From positions 248,001-312,000 of the forward strand of contig NZ_MRCC01000003.1 of NCBI RefSeq assembly GCF_001904655.1: DNA of 64,000 bases, given 5' to 3'. Source of the stretch: Chroogloeocystis siderophila 5.2 s.c.1. Its GTDB lineage: Bacteria > Cyanobacteriota > Cyanobacteriia > Cyanobacteriales > Chroococcidiopsidaceae. Made by a program: the position numbers and the translations under genes. The notes beneath the pieces are model-generated. The model was not told the origin of the DNA. It did not search any database and worked only from the letters and a program-made list of their open reading frames with translations. Shown here one piece after another: positions 1 through 9,100 of this stretch (its first letter is position 1; each line of letters starts with the position of its first letter).

Positions 1-391
1 CGCACAAATATCCTATATCTCTCAATCGTTGCAATGTAGCTTCATAGCCAGTTTTGTTCATCAAATAGACAGGTGCAATATTGTTCAACCAAGTTTTATA
101 AAACCGATGCGGAAACGCCCATCCGAGAATTAAATCTGGTTGTAGTGCTTTGATGCGATTGATTTGGGGAAACATCCACGAACCAACTGGTGTAATCTGC
201 TGTTTGAATTCGCCATAGAATTCGGGTCGATTTGCGATACCTTTGGTTAGATAACCCACGGGCTGTAACCCAAGTTCAAAAAGAATATCTATTCCTGTTG
301 CTGTCAAACTCACGATCCGCTTGGCAGGTTTTAGCAAAGTGAGCGATGTTTCTGTATCATCAATGACTTGTGTATCACTGGAGGATTGCAT
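1..391 (-). CDS. ABC substrate-binding protein of the Fe-siderophore/FecB-TroA type (partial, C-terminus beyond window)
   Basis: The 130 visible codons read as the first lobe of a periplasmic binding protein: a KRIVSLTATGIDILFELGLQ-like start, then QPVGY, and an ALQPDLILGW segment, as in FecB/BtuF-type iron-siderophore or cobalamin binding proteins. The only ATG in frame is at 389-391, and an in-frame TAG lies eight codons upstream, so no signal peptide or lipobox can be encoded in front of it. That is odd for a binding protein and suggests a lost 5' end or a re-started gene. The ATG overlaps the end of a remnant reading frame (375-485). The neighbours, a siderophore-type ABC transporter and a PchR-like regulator, support a role in iron uptake. 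The family call is good; the substrate is inferred. Confidence 0.72.
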   Translation of the reverse strand, partial: MQSSSDTQVIDDTETSLTLLKPAKRIVSLTATGIDILFELGLQPVGYLTKGIANRPEFYGEFKQQITPVGSWMFPQINRIKALQPDLILGWAFPHRFYKTWLNNIAPVYLMNKTGYEATLQRLRDIGYLC

Positions 392-485
392 AAAAATGTC
401 TTTTTTGTTGTTCTAACCACGCGATCGCCTCTTCAGCTAACTGAAAGACATCGCAAGGATATATTTGAGGTGTAAGATTTTTTGG
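375..485 (-). pseudogene. 3' remnant of a gene once upstream of the binding protein, cut by a dispersed repeat
   Basis: In the frame ending at the TGA at 375-377, codons from about 485 read as an ordinary amphipathic C-terminus (CDVFQLAEEAIAWLEQQ...). The frame overlaps the ATG of the following gene by 17 nt, as operon genes do. Upstream of about 486 it runs into a dispersed repeat (about 486-545, of the GACGCAGAG/GGCTTGCCGAAGGC type) and meets a TAG at 516-518. I read it as the tail of an operon gene broken by the repeat. The family is not recognised. Confidence 0.4.
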
Positions 486-550
486 AGACGTAGACGCAAA
501 GCGGCTTGCCGAAGGCTACCACTCCAGACGCAGAGCACGCAGAGAGAAGT
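486..550. repeat. Composite dispersed cyanobacterial repeat (GACGTAGACGCAAAGC / GACGCAGAGCACGCAGAG)
   Basis: The stretch joins a GGAGACGTAGACGCAAAGCG element, a GGCTTGCCGAAGGC element and a GACGCAGAGCACGCAGAGAG element. Related pieces recur at about 17060-17095, 26470-26495 and 30150-30185. It encodes nothing supportable; the open frame across it on the minus strand (433-615) is a by-product of the repeat. Confidence 0.6.
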
Positions 551-619
551 GTTGGGGAGGGATTCTCGTAAATTGTTTGAGCTTGCTGTATTTGTCTTTT
601 ACAAATGAAGTTCAAACTG

Positions 620-1204
620 CTAGAAGAGATAGGGTATTAATCGCTTTGTTTTGTACATATATTCTTGGTATTGAGTGCCAAATTGCTCGATCATCATTTG
701 TTCTTCATTGCCAACTCGGACAATGTAGAGAATGCCGAAGGCAATGACTCCTGCTAAACCTGCTATCCAATTTGGTAATAATAGTGCTTGGGCAATACTC
801 CATAGCCAAATCGACATGTACATAGGATGGCGAATTTTTTGATAAACTCCGCTGGCGATTAGTGTGTGGGCTTCTCGTATTTGTAAGGTTGGCGACCAGT
901 TTCTCCCCAGATCGTGATGTGATCGCCAAAATAGCCACATTGCGATCGCAAATGTCACAATGCCTAAGCCATTAACCCAAATCGGTAGGTGATAGTTGGC
1001 AATATCAAGCCACGGAGTAAAAACGTATACGAGTGGCAAAGCAACCATTCCTAAAAACACCAAAAACAGCAATCCTTTTTCTTGAGGAGTTTTGCGATTA
1101 TCGATGATTGTGTTTTGTTGAGTTTCTCGCTGGTAAGGAATGCGAATAATTGTACTTGCTGCTAGCCCAATTAGGAAGGCGACTTTAAGGATTTGCGTGT
1201 CCAT
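620..1204 (-). CDS. Isoprenylcysteine carboxyl methyltransferase (ICMT/PEMT)-family membrane protein
   Basis: A 194-residue integral membrane protein with about four to five hydrophobic segments and the family signature RHPMYMSIW at residues 125-133, followed by EEQMMIEQFG near the C-terminus. ICMT/PEMT proteins use S-adenosylmethionine to methylate small or lipid-linked carboxylates or amines in the membrane. Bacterial members are mostly uncharacterised, so the substrate cannot be named. The start is well placed: GTGAGG lies just upstream of the ATG at 1204. It sits 22 bp downstream of the siderophore-type ABC transporter on the same strand and is probably cotranscribed, so it may act in siderophore or metallophore handling (inference). 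Confidence 0.75.
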   Translation of the reverse strand: MDTQILKVAFLIGLAASTIIRIPYQRETQQNTIIDNRKTPQEKGLLFLVFLGMVALPLVYVFTPWLDIANYHLPIWVNGLGIVTFAIAMWLFWRSHHDLGRNWSPTLQIREAHTLIASGVYQKIRHPMYMSIWLWSIAQALLLPNWIAGLAGVIAFGILYIVRVGNEEQMMIEQFGTQYQEYMYKTKRLIPYLF

Positions 1205-1226
1205 TTTTTTACCTCACTACTGCATT

Positions 1227-3026
1227 TCAACTAAAGTTTGCAATTGCGCTACGCGCAGCGCTTTGATGCGATCGCACTTTGAGTTCCCAATTCTGCGCTT
1301 GCTGATGACGCAACCAGAGTCGTGCGTAAACACCATCATTTGCAAGTAGTTCGTTGTGTTTACCGCATTCTACTAATCGTCCTCGATCTAATACTGCAAT
1401 CTGATCGGCACTCATAATCGTCGCTAAGCGATGTGCGACTACAATTAAGGTTTTCCCCGTTGTTAGTGATGCGATCGCTTGTTGAATCAACGCTTCATTT
1501 TCCGGATCGGCAAAGGCAGTGGCTTCATCTAATACAACAATGGGATTATCTTGTAGAATCGCACGGGCAATCGTAATACGCTGGCGCTGTCCACCTGAAA
1601 GCCGAGTCCCTCGTTCGCCAGCGATCGTGTCGTAGCCGTTGGGTAATGTGAGGATATCGTGGGCTTGTGCTGCAGAAGCTGCTGCAACTATTTCTGCATC
1701 GGTGGCGTTTGGTTTACCTAGTTTAATGTTGTTGCGGATCGTGTCGTGCAATAAAAAGGTATCTTGAAAGACAAATGAAACCCAGGACATCAAAGTATCA
1801 GAGTTCATTTGGCGCACATCTACACCGCCAATCTCAATTGAGCCATGATCGACATCCCAAAAACGAGGAATAAGTCGTGCTAGAGTCGTTTTGCCCGCAC
1901 CTGAAGGACCTACTAATGCTGTTACTGTTCCGGCTGGCAGATCGAGCGATATATCTTGTAGTGCTGGACGTCCATCACTGTAGGAGCAAGTTACATTGCG
2001 TAACGTAATTGAAGCATTGGCAGGCTGTTGAGAATGTTCGGGTTGTGGTAGTGCTGGTTCGGCGAGTACGCTTCCAATCCGTAACGCTCCGGCATTCGCT
2101 TGATTGATGAAATAGGAAAGTGTGAATATAGGCTTAAACGCTCCGCACAAGCGAGGGGCGAGTAAAAGAAATACTAATAGTCGCGGGAAGGATAGCGTTT
2201 CTTGCATCATGAACCACGCTCCCACCGCAGATACGATCAATAGTGTGGGTAACGGTTCAAATAGCAATGTTCCGAATCGACCAGAAGTCTGCGTTTTTTC
2301 ATTCCATTCGCGCAGCTTCTGCGTAAAGGTATCGAGTGTATTCTGAAATCGAGCAAAGGAACTACTACCATCACTAAAGGTGCGAACGACTTGCATTCCT
2401 TGCACAAACTCAATGATGACGCTATTAATCTGTTCATTGGCGCGATCGTAAGCATCGCGTTGTTCGGCATAATCGCGTAACGCCAGCCGAATGAAAATCA
2501 TGCCTACGGGAAGTACTGCTAATGTCACTAATCCTAATCGCCAATCGGCAACAAACATTGCAATTAATGACACCACCGGAATTGTGTATGCTTGTCCAAA
2601 TAAGGGTGTACTGTCGGCGACAAAGGCATGAAGTGATTTGACATCATCTTGGACAATTTTCTTAATTGCACCTGAGCCAGTGGTAATAATATAGCCGAGT
2701 GGCACTTGGGCAAGGTGTGTAGTCAGTGCTGTTCGTAAGATGACTTCAAGTTTAAATGCTGCGATGTGGGAGACATGAAATGCAAAAACTCTGGCGGTAA
2801 AGGCGATCGCTACCATTCCTAATGCTATTGCAATCCATTGCCAAATTTGGGCAGGTGGTAATTCAGATAAGAGCGCTGCCGCAATTGGAGGAATTGTTAG
2901 CAATGAACCGATTCCAGCAATTGAACTTAATGCCGAAAGCGCGATCGCACCTACAATGCGTCCTTTAACAGGAGCCATCACGTCCCAGATTTTGGTTGGC
3001 GGTTTGGAGAAAGCTGAATGGGTCAT
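1227..3026 (-). CDS. ABC transporter with fused membrane and ATPase domains, IrtB-like (probable siderophore transport)
   Basis: A 599-residue half-transporter of the type IV exporter fold. The membrane domain spans about residues 20-315; the nucleotide-binding domain has Walker A GPSGAGKT at 373-380, signature LSGGQ at 476-480, Walker B IVVLDEA at 496-502 and the H-loop His at 532. The closest functional type I recognise is the actinobacterial IrtA/IrtB group, which imports Fe-siderophores despite the exporter fold. Such transporters normally work as pairs of adjacent genes; only one is present here. The last residues (about 583-599) are encoded by a HIP1-containing repeat at 1230-1280, so the original C-terminus was probably shorter. 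A Fur-type box lies 30 bp upstream of the ATG, indicating iron control. Confidence 0.82.
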   Translation of the reverse strand: MTHSAFSKPPTKIWDVMAPVKGRIVGAIALSALSSIAGIGSLLTIPPIAAALLSELPPAQIWQWIAIALGMVAIAFTARVFAFHVSHIAAFKLEVILRTALTTHLAQVPLGYIITTGSGAIKKIVQDDVKSLHAFVADSTPLFGQAYTIPVVSLIAMFVADWRLGLVTLAVLPVGMIFIRLALRDYAEQRDAYDRANEQINSVIIEFVQGMQVVRTFSDGSSSFARFQNTLDTFTQKLREWNEKTQTSGRFGTLLFEPLPTLLIVSAVGAWFMMQETLSFPRLLVFLLLAPRLCGAFKPIFTLSYFINQANAGALRIGSVLAEPALPQPEHSQQPANASITLRNVTCSYSDGRPALQDISLDLPAGTVTALVGPSGAGKTTLARLIPRFWDVDHGSIEIGGVDVRQMNSDTLMSWVSFVFQDTFLLHDTIRNNIKLGKPNATDAEIVAAASAAQAHDILTLPNGYDTIAGERGTRLSGGQRQRITIARAILQDNPIVVLDEATAFADPENEALIQQAIASLTTGKTLIVVAHRLATIMSADQIAVLDRGRLVECGKHNELLANDGVYARLWLRHQQAQNWELKVRSHQSAARSAIANFS

Positions 3027-3055
3027 AGTCTCAAGAAGTACAACTCAGATTTTAA

Positions 3056-3070
3056 TGAGAATCAATAGCA
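3056..3070. promoter_or_regulatory. Fur-type iron box upstream of the IrtB-like transporter
   Basis: The 15-mer TGAGAATCAATAGCA matches the 7-1-7 Fur consensus TGATAATnATTATCA at 12 of 14 informative positions. It lies 30 bp upstream of the transporter ATG, where a repressor would block transcription. A Fur box agrees with the siderophore-type genes on both sides. Binding is predicted, not shown. Confidence 0.6.
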
Positions 3071-3167
3071 ATAAATTGAGCGCATTATAACGGATCTTTT
3101 TGCTTTAAAACGGCGGTATCAGAAATAATTACTACCTACGAGCGAACTTGAGGTTGTTCGATGAATG

Positions 3168-3458
3168 TCAGGGCGATCGCATCGAGTCGAGGCTGTGCAG
3201 TCCTTTGATAATAGCGACGACATTGATACAGGAAATTGCTATGCAAATGAGAAACAAGCTTTGATAACCGAGATGTTCTGCAATGATGCCTCCAATCGCT
3301 CCTGCTAGGATCGTGCTGAAATAGACTACTGAAGTCTGAAAAGTATAATCCGTTCCGGCGGTTTCGACTCTGCTTTTATCCATCATGACAGTTGATAGGA
3401 CGGATTGAACCGTAATAAACCACGCCATGCTGATTCTCAGCATCCATATCCAACGCAT
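3168..3458 (-). pseudogene. C-terminal fragment of an MFS transporter (siderophore-exporter type)
   Basis: The 96 codons correspond only to the last quarter of a major facilitator protein: the loop MDKSRVETAGTDYTFQTS, characteristic of MFS proteins near siderophore loci, followed by two transmembrane helices and a short tail. Functional members have about 400 residues and 12 helices. The preceding 90 bp (3459-3551) contain no matching upstream sequence in any frame, so about 300 codons have been deleted. I call it a pseudogene. Its position between the IrtB-like transporter and the AraC regulator suggests the siderophore export gene of this locus has been lost. Confidence 0.65.
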
Positions 3459-3551
3459 AAACTTCCTCGCACCAAGTCCACCTTGCTTATTAAGACTGAG
3501 TTTCAGTAAGCATGGGTGAATTGTACAGGGAAAGCGAGTTGAACTTGATCG

Positions 3552-4613
3552 CTAGCCGGAGGTTTTATGATCGCCAGACGGAGATTTTTGACCAACGATC
3601 CAGTACTGCTTTTGATAAGCTGCTAAATAATCCTTAGGATTTACCCCAAACTTACGCCTAAACGCAGCAGCAAACGAGCCTCGATGGGCAAACCCAACCG
3701 CATGAGCAACTCCTGCTATTGTCATGTGATTCTCTTGCAACAGTTGTGCAGCTTGTTCCATGCGATAGTTGTGGAGATAACCAAAAACCGTTGTGCCAAA
3801 AACTTGACGAAAGCCTTGCTTGAGTTTGCAATCATTGATTCCAACCTGGCGCGCTAGCGAGAGTAGCGATGGAGGATTATCTAATTGGTGAATCAAAAGA
3901 TCTTTCGCTTGATGAATTCGTTTCACATCGTCCGGTTTAAGTTGATGTGTTTTTTGTAATTCTGAGCGATCGACTTTGAGTTGTTTCCAATAAAGTGCAA
4001 TGAGTTCTAGTCCCTTACTCTCCAGATACAATCTGCGAGTTTTACCCTGATAAGGGCAGTGTAAAATTTGCCCAAGCGCGATCGCCATCAAAGAGGTCGT
4101 TTTACTAAACTGCCAGTAAGGAATCGGTACATTGGCGTCGAGTATTCTTCTTAACTCAGGGGGAAAGTCTGCTTCATCAATTGTGTCTCTAAAGATGCTA
4201 GGGGCGATCGCTAACTCAACAGTGCGAATTTGTTTACCAGTCGGAAGCTCTATACTGCCTGCATTACCAGGACAGTACGATAAGGCATATTCTCCTGCTA
4301 ATGAACATAAATGAGTACTTGAGCCTCGCATCGAACCAGACACGAAACCAGACACGCAAAATTTGAGAGCAATCCATGAATTTGCCAGGTCGGTATCTAA
4401 ACACTTTAAGCTGAGACTTCTATGCAGTTGACAATCTTGCAGAAAAAGTTCTAGTCCATCCCTTAGTTGTATGCTGCGTACATTCCCTTGTCCCAAAGTT
4501 TTGGGAAGCGTTAAATATGTTTCACAATCATAGAAGTGGCGATCGGCTCCAGTTTGTTGCCGAAACTCATCTAAGGCACTTTGAAAGTCTGTAAAAGTGA
4601 GTGAAACATCCAT
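3552..4613 (-). CDS. AraC-family transcriptional regulator, PchR-like
   Basis: The C-terminal hundred residues form a double helix-turn-helix AraC/HTH_18 domain (LARQVGINDCKLKQGFRQVFG, then HAVGFAHRGSFAAAFRRKFG). The N-terminal part resembles PchR-type regulators that sense a ferri-siderophore and switch on its uptake genes. I prefer the ATG at 4613 (353 residues); the open frame extends to 4712, but the first 33 codons overlap murQ and look non-coding. A perfect 14-bp tandem duplication (4607-4620, 4621-4634) covers the start codon, so upstream copies of the ATG exist in another phase. It is placed to regulate the downstream siderophore genes on the same strand. Confidence 0.85.
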   Translation of the reverse strand: MDVSLTFTDFQSALDEFRQQTGADRHFYDCETYLTLPKTLGQGNVRSIQLRDGLELFLQDCQLHRSLSLKCLDTDLANSWIALKFCVSGFVSGSMRGSSTHLCSLAGEYALSYCPGNAGSIELPTGKQIRTVELAIAPSIFRDTIDEADFPPELRRILDANVPIPYWQFSKTTSLMAIALGQILHCPYQGKTRRLYLESKGLELIALYWKQLKVDRSELQKTHQLKPDDVKRIHQAKDLLIHQLDNPPSLLSLARQVGINDCKLKQGFRQVFGTTVFGYLHNYRMEQAAQLLQENHMTIAGVAHAVGFAHRGSFAAAFRRKFGVNPKDYLAAYQKQYWIVGQKSPSGDHKTSG

Positions 4614-4634
4614 TACCAAACATCCATTACCAAA
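4607..4634 (-). repeat. 14-bp perfect tandem duplication over the AraC start codon
   Basis: Two adjacent copies of TTTGGTAATGGATG (minus strand). The copy nearer the gene supplies the ATG at 4613. Because 14 is not a multiple of three, the distal copy places ATGs out of frame, which could lower initiation at the true start or mark slippage between alleles. Confidence 0.8.
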
Positions 4635-4653
4635 TAGAAAAATGAGAAGGGTT

Positions 4654-5589
4654 CTACTGATGTTTGATCGTTTGAGATTCATAGCTAGAAACCGCAGCGC
4701 GAAGATTACCATTGTGTTGCGCTAAAAGTTTGTCGCCTTCTTCTTTAGTGACGCCTGTCCAGTGCATCAGTAAGGCAAGCTTGACTTGATTTCCACTTTG
4801 CTCTAGTAGTAGTGTAGCCGCACTACTGCGGTCGAGTCCTGTTAAATCCTGCAAAATCCGAATCGCGCGATCACGTAACTTGCTATTAGTAACAGCAACA
4901 TCGACCATGCGATTACCGTAAACTTTTCCTAGCTGCACCATCACTCCAGTCGAGAGAATATTTAACACTAACTTCGTTGCGGTTCCTGCTTTGAGGCGCG
5001 TTGATCCTGCTAAAATTTCGGGTCCTACTAATAGGCGAATATCAACATCAACTTCAGCACTGACTTGTTCTTTGGGGACACAAGCGATAAAAATTGTTGT
5101 TGCACCACGTTCGCGGGCGGCTTGCAAAGCACCATGAACATAAGGAGTTGTCCCACCGGCTGTAATCCCAACAACAACATCGAGTTGTGTGATGTGACGT
5201 TGCGCGATCGCATTATATCCATCTTCGGCTTTGTCTTCTAAATCTTCCGAACTGCGTACCAAAGCGCCAGCGCCACCCGCAATAATTCCTTGAACGAGTT
5301 CAGGAGAAGTACAAAATGTTGGCGGACACTCCGCCGCGTCTAACACGCCTAATCTGCCACTTGTTCCCGCACCGATATAAAATAATCGACCTCCGTGGTG
5401 CAAAGCATTGGCGGTACGATCAATTGCCGCAGCGAGTTCGTTTTTTGCCGCCGCGACAGCCGCGATCGCGTTTTGATCTTCCTGATTAAAAAGTTCGACA
5501 AGCTCTAAGGAACTCAACTGATCCAAGTTTCGACTATTAATATTGACCTGTTCTGTCAATAAATGACCGCGTCCCTCTGCTTGAATCAT
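4654..5589 (-). CDS. murQ: N-acetylmuramic acid 6-phosphate etherase MurQ
   Basis: MurQ cleaves the lactyl ether of MurNAc-6-phosphate to give GlcNAc-6-phosphate and D-lactate in peptidoglycan recycling. The SIS (sugar isomerase) domain is plain: YIGAGTSGRLGVLDAAECPP, then GITAGGTTPYVHGALQ, and ATKLVLNILSTGVMVQLGKV in the second half. The C-terminal ALLMHWTGVTKEEGDKLL helices are typical. The ATG at 5589 is preferred because AGGAG lies eight bases upstream (311 residues, the usual length); the longer frame from 5616 lacks a ribosome-binding site. DUF3110 lies just upstream on the same strand. A transmembrane MurNAc importer or AnmK is not in view. Confidence 0.93.
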   Translation of the reverse strand: MIQAEGRGHLLTEQVNINSRNLDQLSSLELVELFNQEDQNAIAAVAAAKNELAAAIDRTANALHHGGRLFYIGAGTSGRLGVLDAAECPPTFCTSPELVQGIIAGGAGALVRSSEDLEDKAEDGYNAIAQRHITQLDVVVGITAGGTTPYVHGALQAARERGATTIFIACVPKEQVSAEVDVDIRLLVGPEILAGSTRLKAGTATKLVLNILSTGVMVQLGKVYGNRMVDVAVTNSKLRDRAIRILQDLTGLDRSSAATLLLEQSGNQVKLALLMHWTGVTKEEGDKLLAQHNGNLRAAVSSYESQTIKHQ

Positions 5590-5626
5590 GCTGTTTGCTC
5601 CTGCTTTTGAGATCATATGCTGCGTG

Positions 5627-5995
5627 TTACAATAGTCCTTCCAATTTACGCCGAATAGCGTCTAAGTCTGGACTAGGGTCTTGAGATTGAGTTTCTAGTT
5701 GCCAGTCAGTCTCCTCGACATTCGTTTCGGGAGGAAGCGCTAACCCGCCTTCAGGAATCAGTTCCCAATCATAATCAGCACTTTCGCAAAATTCCTTGAT
5801 TTCCTCAGCGTCCATGGCTTCAACCGTCGGCGAGGGGAAGTCTTGGGCTTCTAACATCAGCGCAAAGCGAGTCGCATCATCTTCGGCTTCAAACATCAAA
5901 ACACGATTGCGATCGCCGACTCGAATCGTATGAATACCTTCGTTTTCAGTACGAGCATTGAATAACAAAACAAAAACACGCATGGGAGTAATCAT
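5627..5995 (-). CDS. DUF3110 domain protein
   Basis: A 122-residue soluble, acidic protein. Residues 5-75 carry the DUF3110 pattern found in cyanobacteria and plastids (VFVLLFNARTENEGIHTI, then VLMFEAEDDATRFALMLEAQDFP), followed by an acidic CESADYDWELIPEG stretch. The molecular function is unknown. The start is supported by an AGGAGG six bases upstream of the ATG at 5995. It lies 37 bp before murQ and may share its transcript. The divergent region with the TamB gene carries a perfect 9-bp inverted repeat. Confidence 0.85.
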   Translation of the reverse strand: MITPMRVFVLLFNARTENEGIHTIRVGDRNRVLMFEAEDDATRFALMLEAQDFPSPTVEAMDAEEIKEFCESADYDWELIPEGGLALPPETNVEETDWQLETQSQDPSPDLDAIRRKLEGLL

Positions 5996-6027
5996 TTATC
6001 CCCTCCTTCTTTATGGATTATGGTACA

Positions 6028-6055
6028 GTTACAAATTTCAGCAATCATTTGTAAC
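6028..6055. promoter_or_regulatory. Perfect 9-bp inverted repeat in the DUF3110/TamB divergent region
   Basis: GTTACAAAT at 6028-6036 and ATTTGTAAC at 6047-6055 are exact reverse complements separated by 10 bases. The site lies 33 bp upstream of DUF3110 and about 120 bp upstream of the TamB gene, so it could be a dimeric operator for either or a hairpin in the DUF3110 leader. No known regulator is recognised. Confidence 0.4.
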
Positions 6056-6174
6056 AAAAACGGTAACTACAATCTCATAATTTACTAGCTACTTGATACT
6101 GATATCGGTATTTTATAAGTGTGCCATTTCTCTTCGCGCCATCAGTAGCCTTCAAGTGTAACCTGTAAACTTCA

Positions 6175-9100
6175 ATGAAGAATCCTCCTGATCTCGATAA
6201 CCAAACCGACGAAAGACGTTCCGAGCGATCGTTATTAAGTTATCGCACTGGAATTGTCATCGGTGCTCCTTTATTGTTGGGACTTGTAGCAGGTGGCTGG
6301 TGGTTGTGGACTTTCGTCAACGAGCAGTTAGCACCACTTGTAGAACGCAATTTAACACAAACGCTCAATCGACCGGTGCAAATAGGAAGGGTAGAGAGTT
6401 TTTCCCCAACAAGTTTACGCTTTGGTGCTTCAGCAATTCCTGCAACTGCAACCGATCCAGACCGCGCTGCTGTAACTGCCGTAGATGTGACTTTTAACCC
6501 TTTACAACTATTAATTACTCGCACATTGAGACTCGATGTTACGTTAGTCAATCCTGATATTTATCTAGAGCAAGATGCGGAGGGACGCTGGATTTCTACC
6601 ACTTTAGCAGCCGAAGAAGAAACAGGACCAATTAGTACTGAACTTGATCGCATTCGCTTTCGTAATGCTAATGTCGTCCTCGTACCGAATCCTGAGGCAA
6701 GAAACGAACCGATTGCGAACCAAGCAACGAAAGCATCAGTTACAGTTAGTCAAGGTAACGGATTTGCCCAATTTTTAGATAATAACGATCTCATTCGCTA
6801 CAACATCAGTGGCAATTTAGCAACTGAGGGGAATATTGAAATTCAAGGTGAATCGCAGCTTAGCACCGAACGAACCAACTTACAAATTCAAGCGCAAAAC
6901 GTCCTCGCCTCAGAAGTTACCCGCTTGATTGATTTACCGATCGATCTGCAAGGTGGACGCGTTGACGGTAACTTAAACGTGCAATTGCGACAAGCACAAG
7001 AACCTGCACTGTTTGGTACTGCACAACTTAAAGGAGTCACCGCACAAGTTGAGCAACTGCCGCAGGCGTTTAATAATTCGAGTGGCACACTTGGTTTTCA
7101 GGGTAAGCAAATTTGGCTCGATAACGTTCAAACAAGTTACGGAAGTATTCCGGCGATCGCTAACGGCGTACTCGATATCGAAGCAGGTTTTAATATTGCG
7201 GCAAGAGTTCCAAGCGTTAGTTTTGCGAATGCTCAAAAAACTTTAGGATTGGATCTGCCTGTACCCGTCGCAGGCGAAGCAAGAGCGGAAGTTCAACTTA
7301 GCGGACCTATCCAAAAGCCGACATTATCAGGTAGCGTCAGGACGACGAAGCAAGCGCGAATTGACCGAGTTGATTTTAAAAATTTGAGTGCGCGATTTGC
7401 ATTTGCGCCAACAGAATCGGTAATTGCATTTAAAGACATTCAAGCTGTACCTACTGTGGGCGGTCAAATTACTGGCGGTGGTACTGTACGGATTGGAGAC
7501 ACGCCAGGATTAGGATTTAATCTCGATGCGCGGAATATTCCTGGCGATGCGATCGCGCGGCTTTATGGTGCTGCACCGGATTTTCAAATTGGGACGATCC
7601 AAGCACGTGCTAATGTTGTCGGTTCGCCAACGCAACCGCAAACAATTGTCAATTGGCAAGCTGCAAATGCAACGTATCCGGCACGCGGTCAAATCTTGAT
7701 TGCTAATGCACAAAAATTGCTTTTTCGCAATACCACTGTTGATTTTGCAGGTGGTACGCTGCGCGCCGCCGGACAGTTAACGAATAATCAATGGCAAGCA
7801 ACCATCCAAGCATCAGGCGTTCAGTTAGGGCGTGTGGCAGAAGTTCCTCCAGCGCTGCAAGCGCCGATTAGTGGCACGTTTAATGTTGCGGGTTCTACCG
7901 CGTCGTTTCAGCCAGACCAAATTCAGGCAACAGGTTCAGGACGCTTAAACGTTGCGGGTGGAACTGTCACTGCCTCGAATATTCAACTTGCACAAGGTCG
8001 CTGGCAAGCGCAAGTGCAAGCATCGGGTGTTCAACTTGGTTCTTTGGTTCCCCAAGTGCCACCGCAGTTTCAAGGCGCGCTGACAGGAACGTTTAATCTT
8101 GCTGGGACAACAACGGCGTTTCAACCAGAAACAATTGTCGGCACCGGTTCAGGACGTTTAAATGTTGCAGGTGGGACAGTGACTGCCGCGAATATTCAAC
8201 TCGCACAAGGTCGCTGGCAAGCGCAAGTTAATGCTTCACAAGTAGAACTCGCGCGGTTTTCGGAACAACTGCAAGGTCAGTTAAATGGTCAGTTGCGCGT
8301 CACAGGTACTGTAGACTCGTTTGATTTAGCCGATGTGCGCGCCGTGGGAAATTTACGCTTTTCCCAAGGAATTGGACCTGTACAGCAACCGCTAACAGCA
8401 ACGATTGGTTGGGTTGGCGATCGCGTCATTATTGAACAAGCAACCGCACCGAATTTAAACGCCAACGGACTGATTTTAGTACAAACAGCATCGGGTGTCC
8501 CCGAAGTCACCGAGTTAAATCTCAATGTCCAAGCACAAAATTACAGTTTACAAGATTTACCTTTTGAGCTACCCGCAGCCGTGAATCTTGCCGGAAGTGC
8601 AGATTTTGCAGGTAACATCACGGGAACGTTAACCGAACCGAATGTTGTCGGTGCGTTACAACTGCAAAACTTAGCAGTTAATGATTTAGCCTTTGCCCCA
8701 CAATTAACCGGAAATGTTCAGCTAACAGCAACTGATGGGTTGCAGTTAGCTGTTTCTGGCGGTGAAGATCAAATTACGTTGAATTTAGATGCACAGAATC
8801 GTCCGGTTTCTTTTCTAGTACGGCGCGATGCCGCAGTTGCTAGAGGGCGTAGTGTCGGCGAAAATCTGTTAGTCAATATCGAGAATTTTCCTTTGGCGGC
8901 GCTGGAGTTAACACCTGATTTACCTATATTAGGTAATGCGCCGATTTCAGGACAACTTACGGGCGATCTCACAGTAAATCCGACAACATTTGCGGTTGCG
9001 GGAAATATTGCGATCACTGATCCGGCAATTGGAACGCTTACAGGAAATCAATTTGTTGGACAAGTTAACTTTGCTGCTGGTACAGGAACGCTGACCGGAG

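Noticed and set aside
433-615. 60-codon minus-strand open frame
   Set aside because: Lies across a composite dispersed repeat; composition is repeat-driven and no family is recognised.
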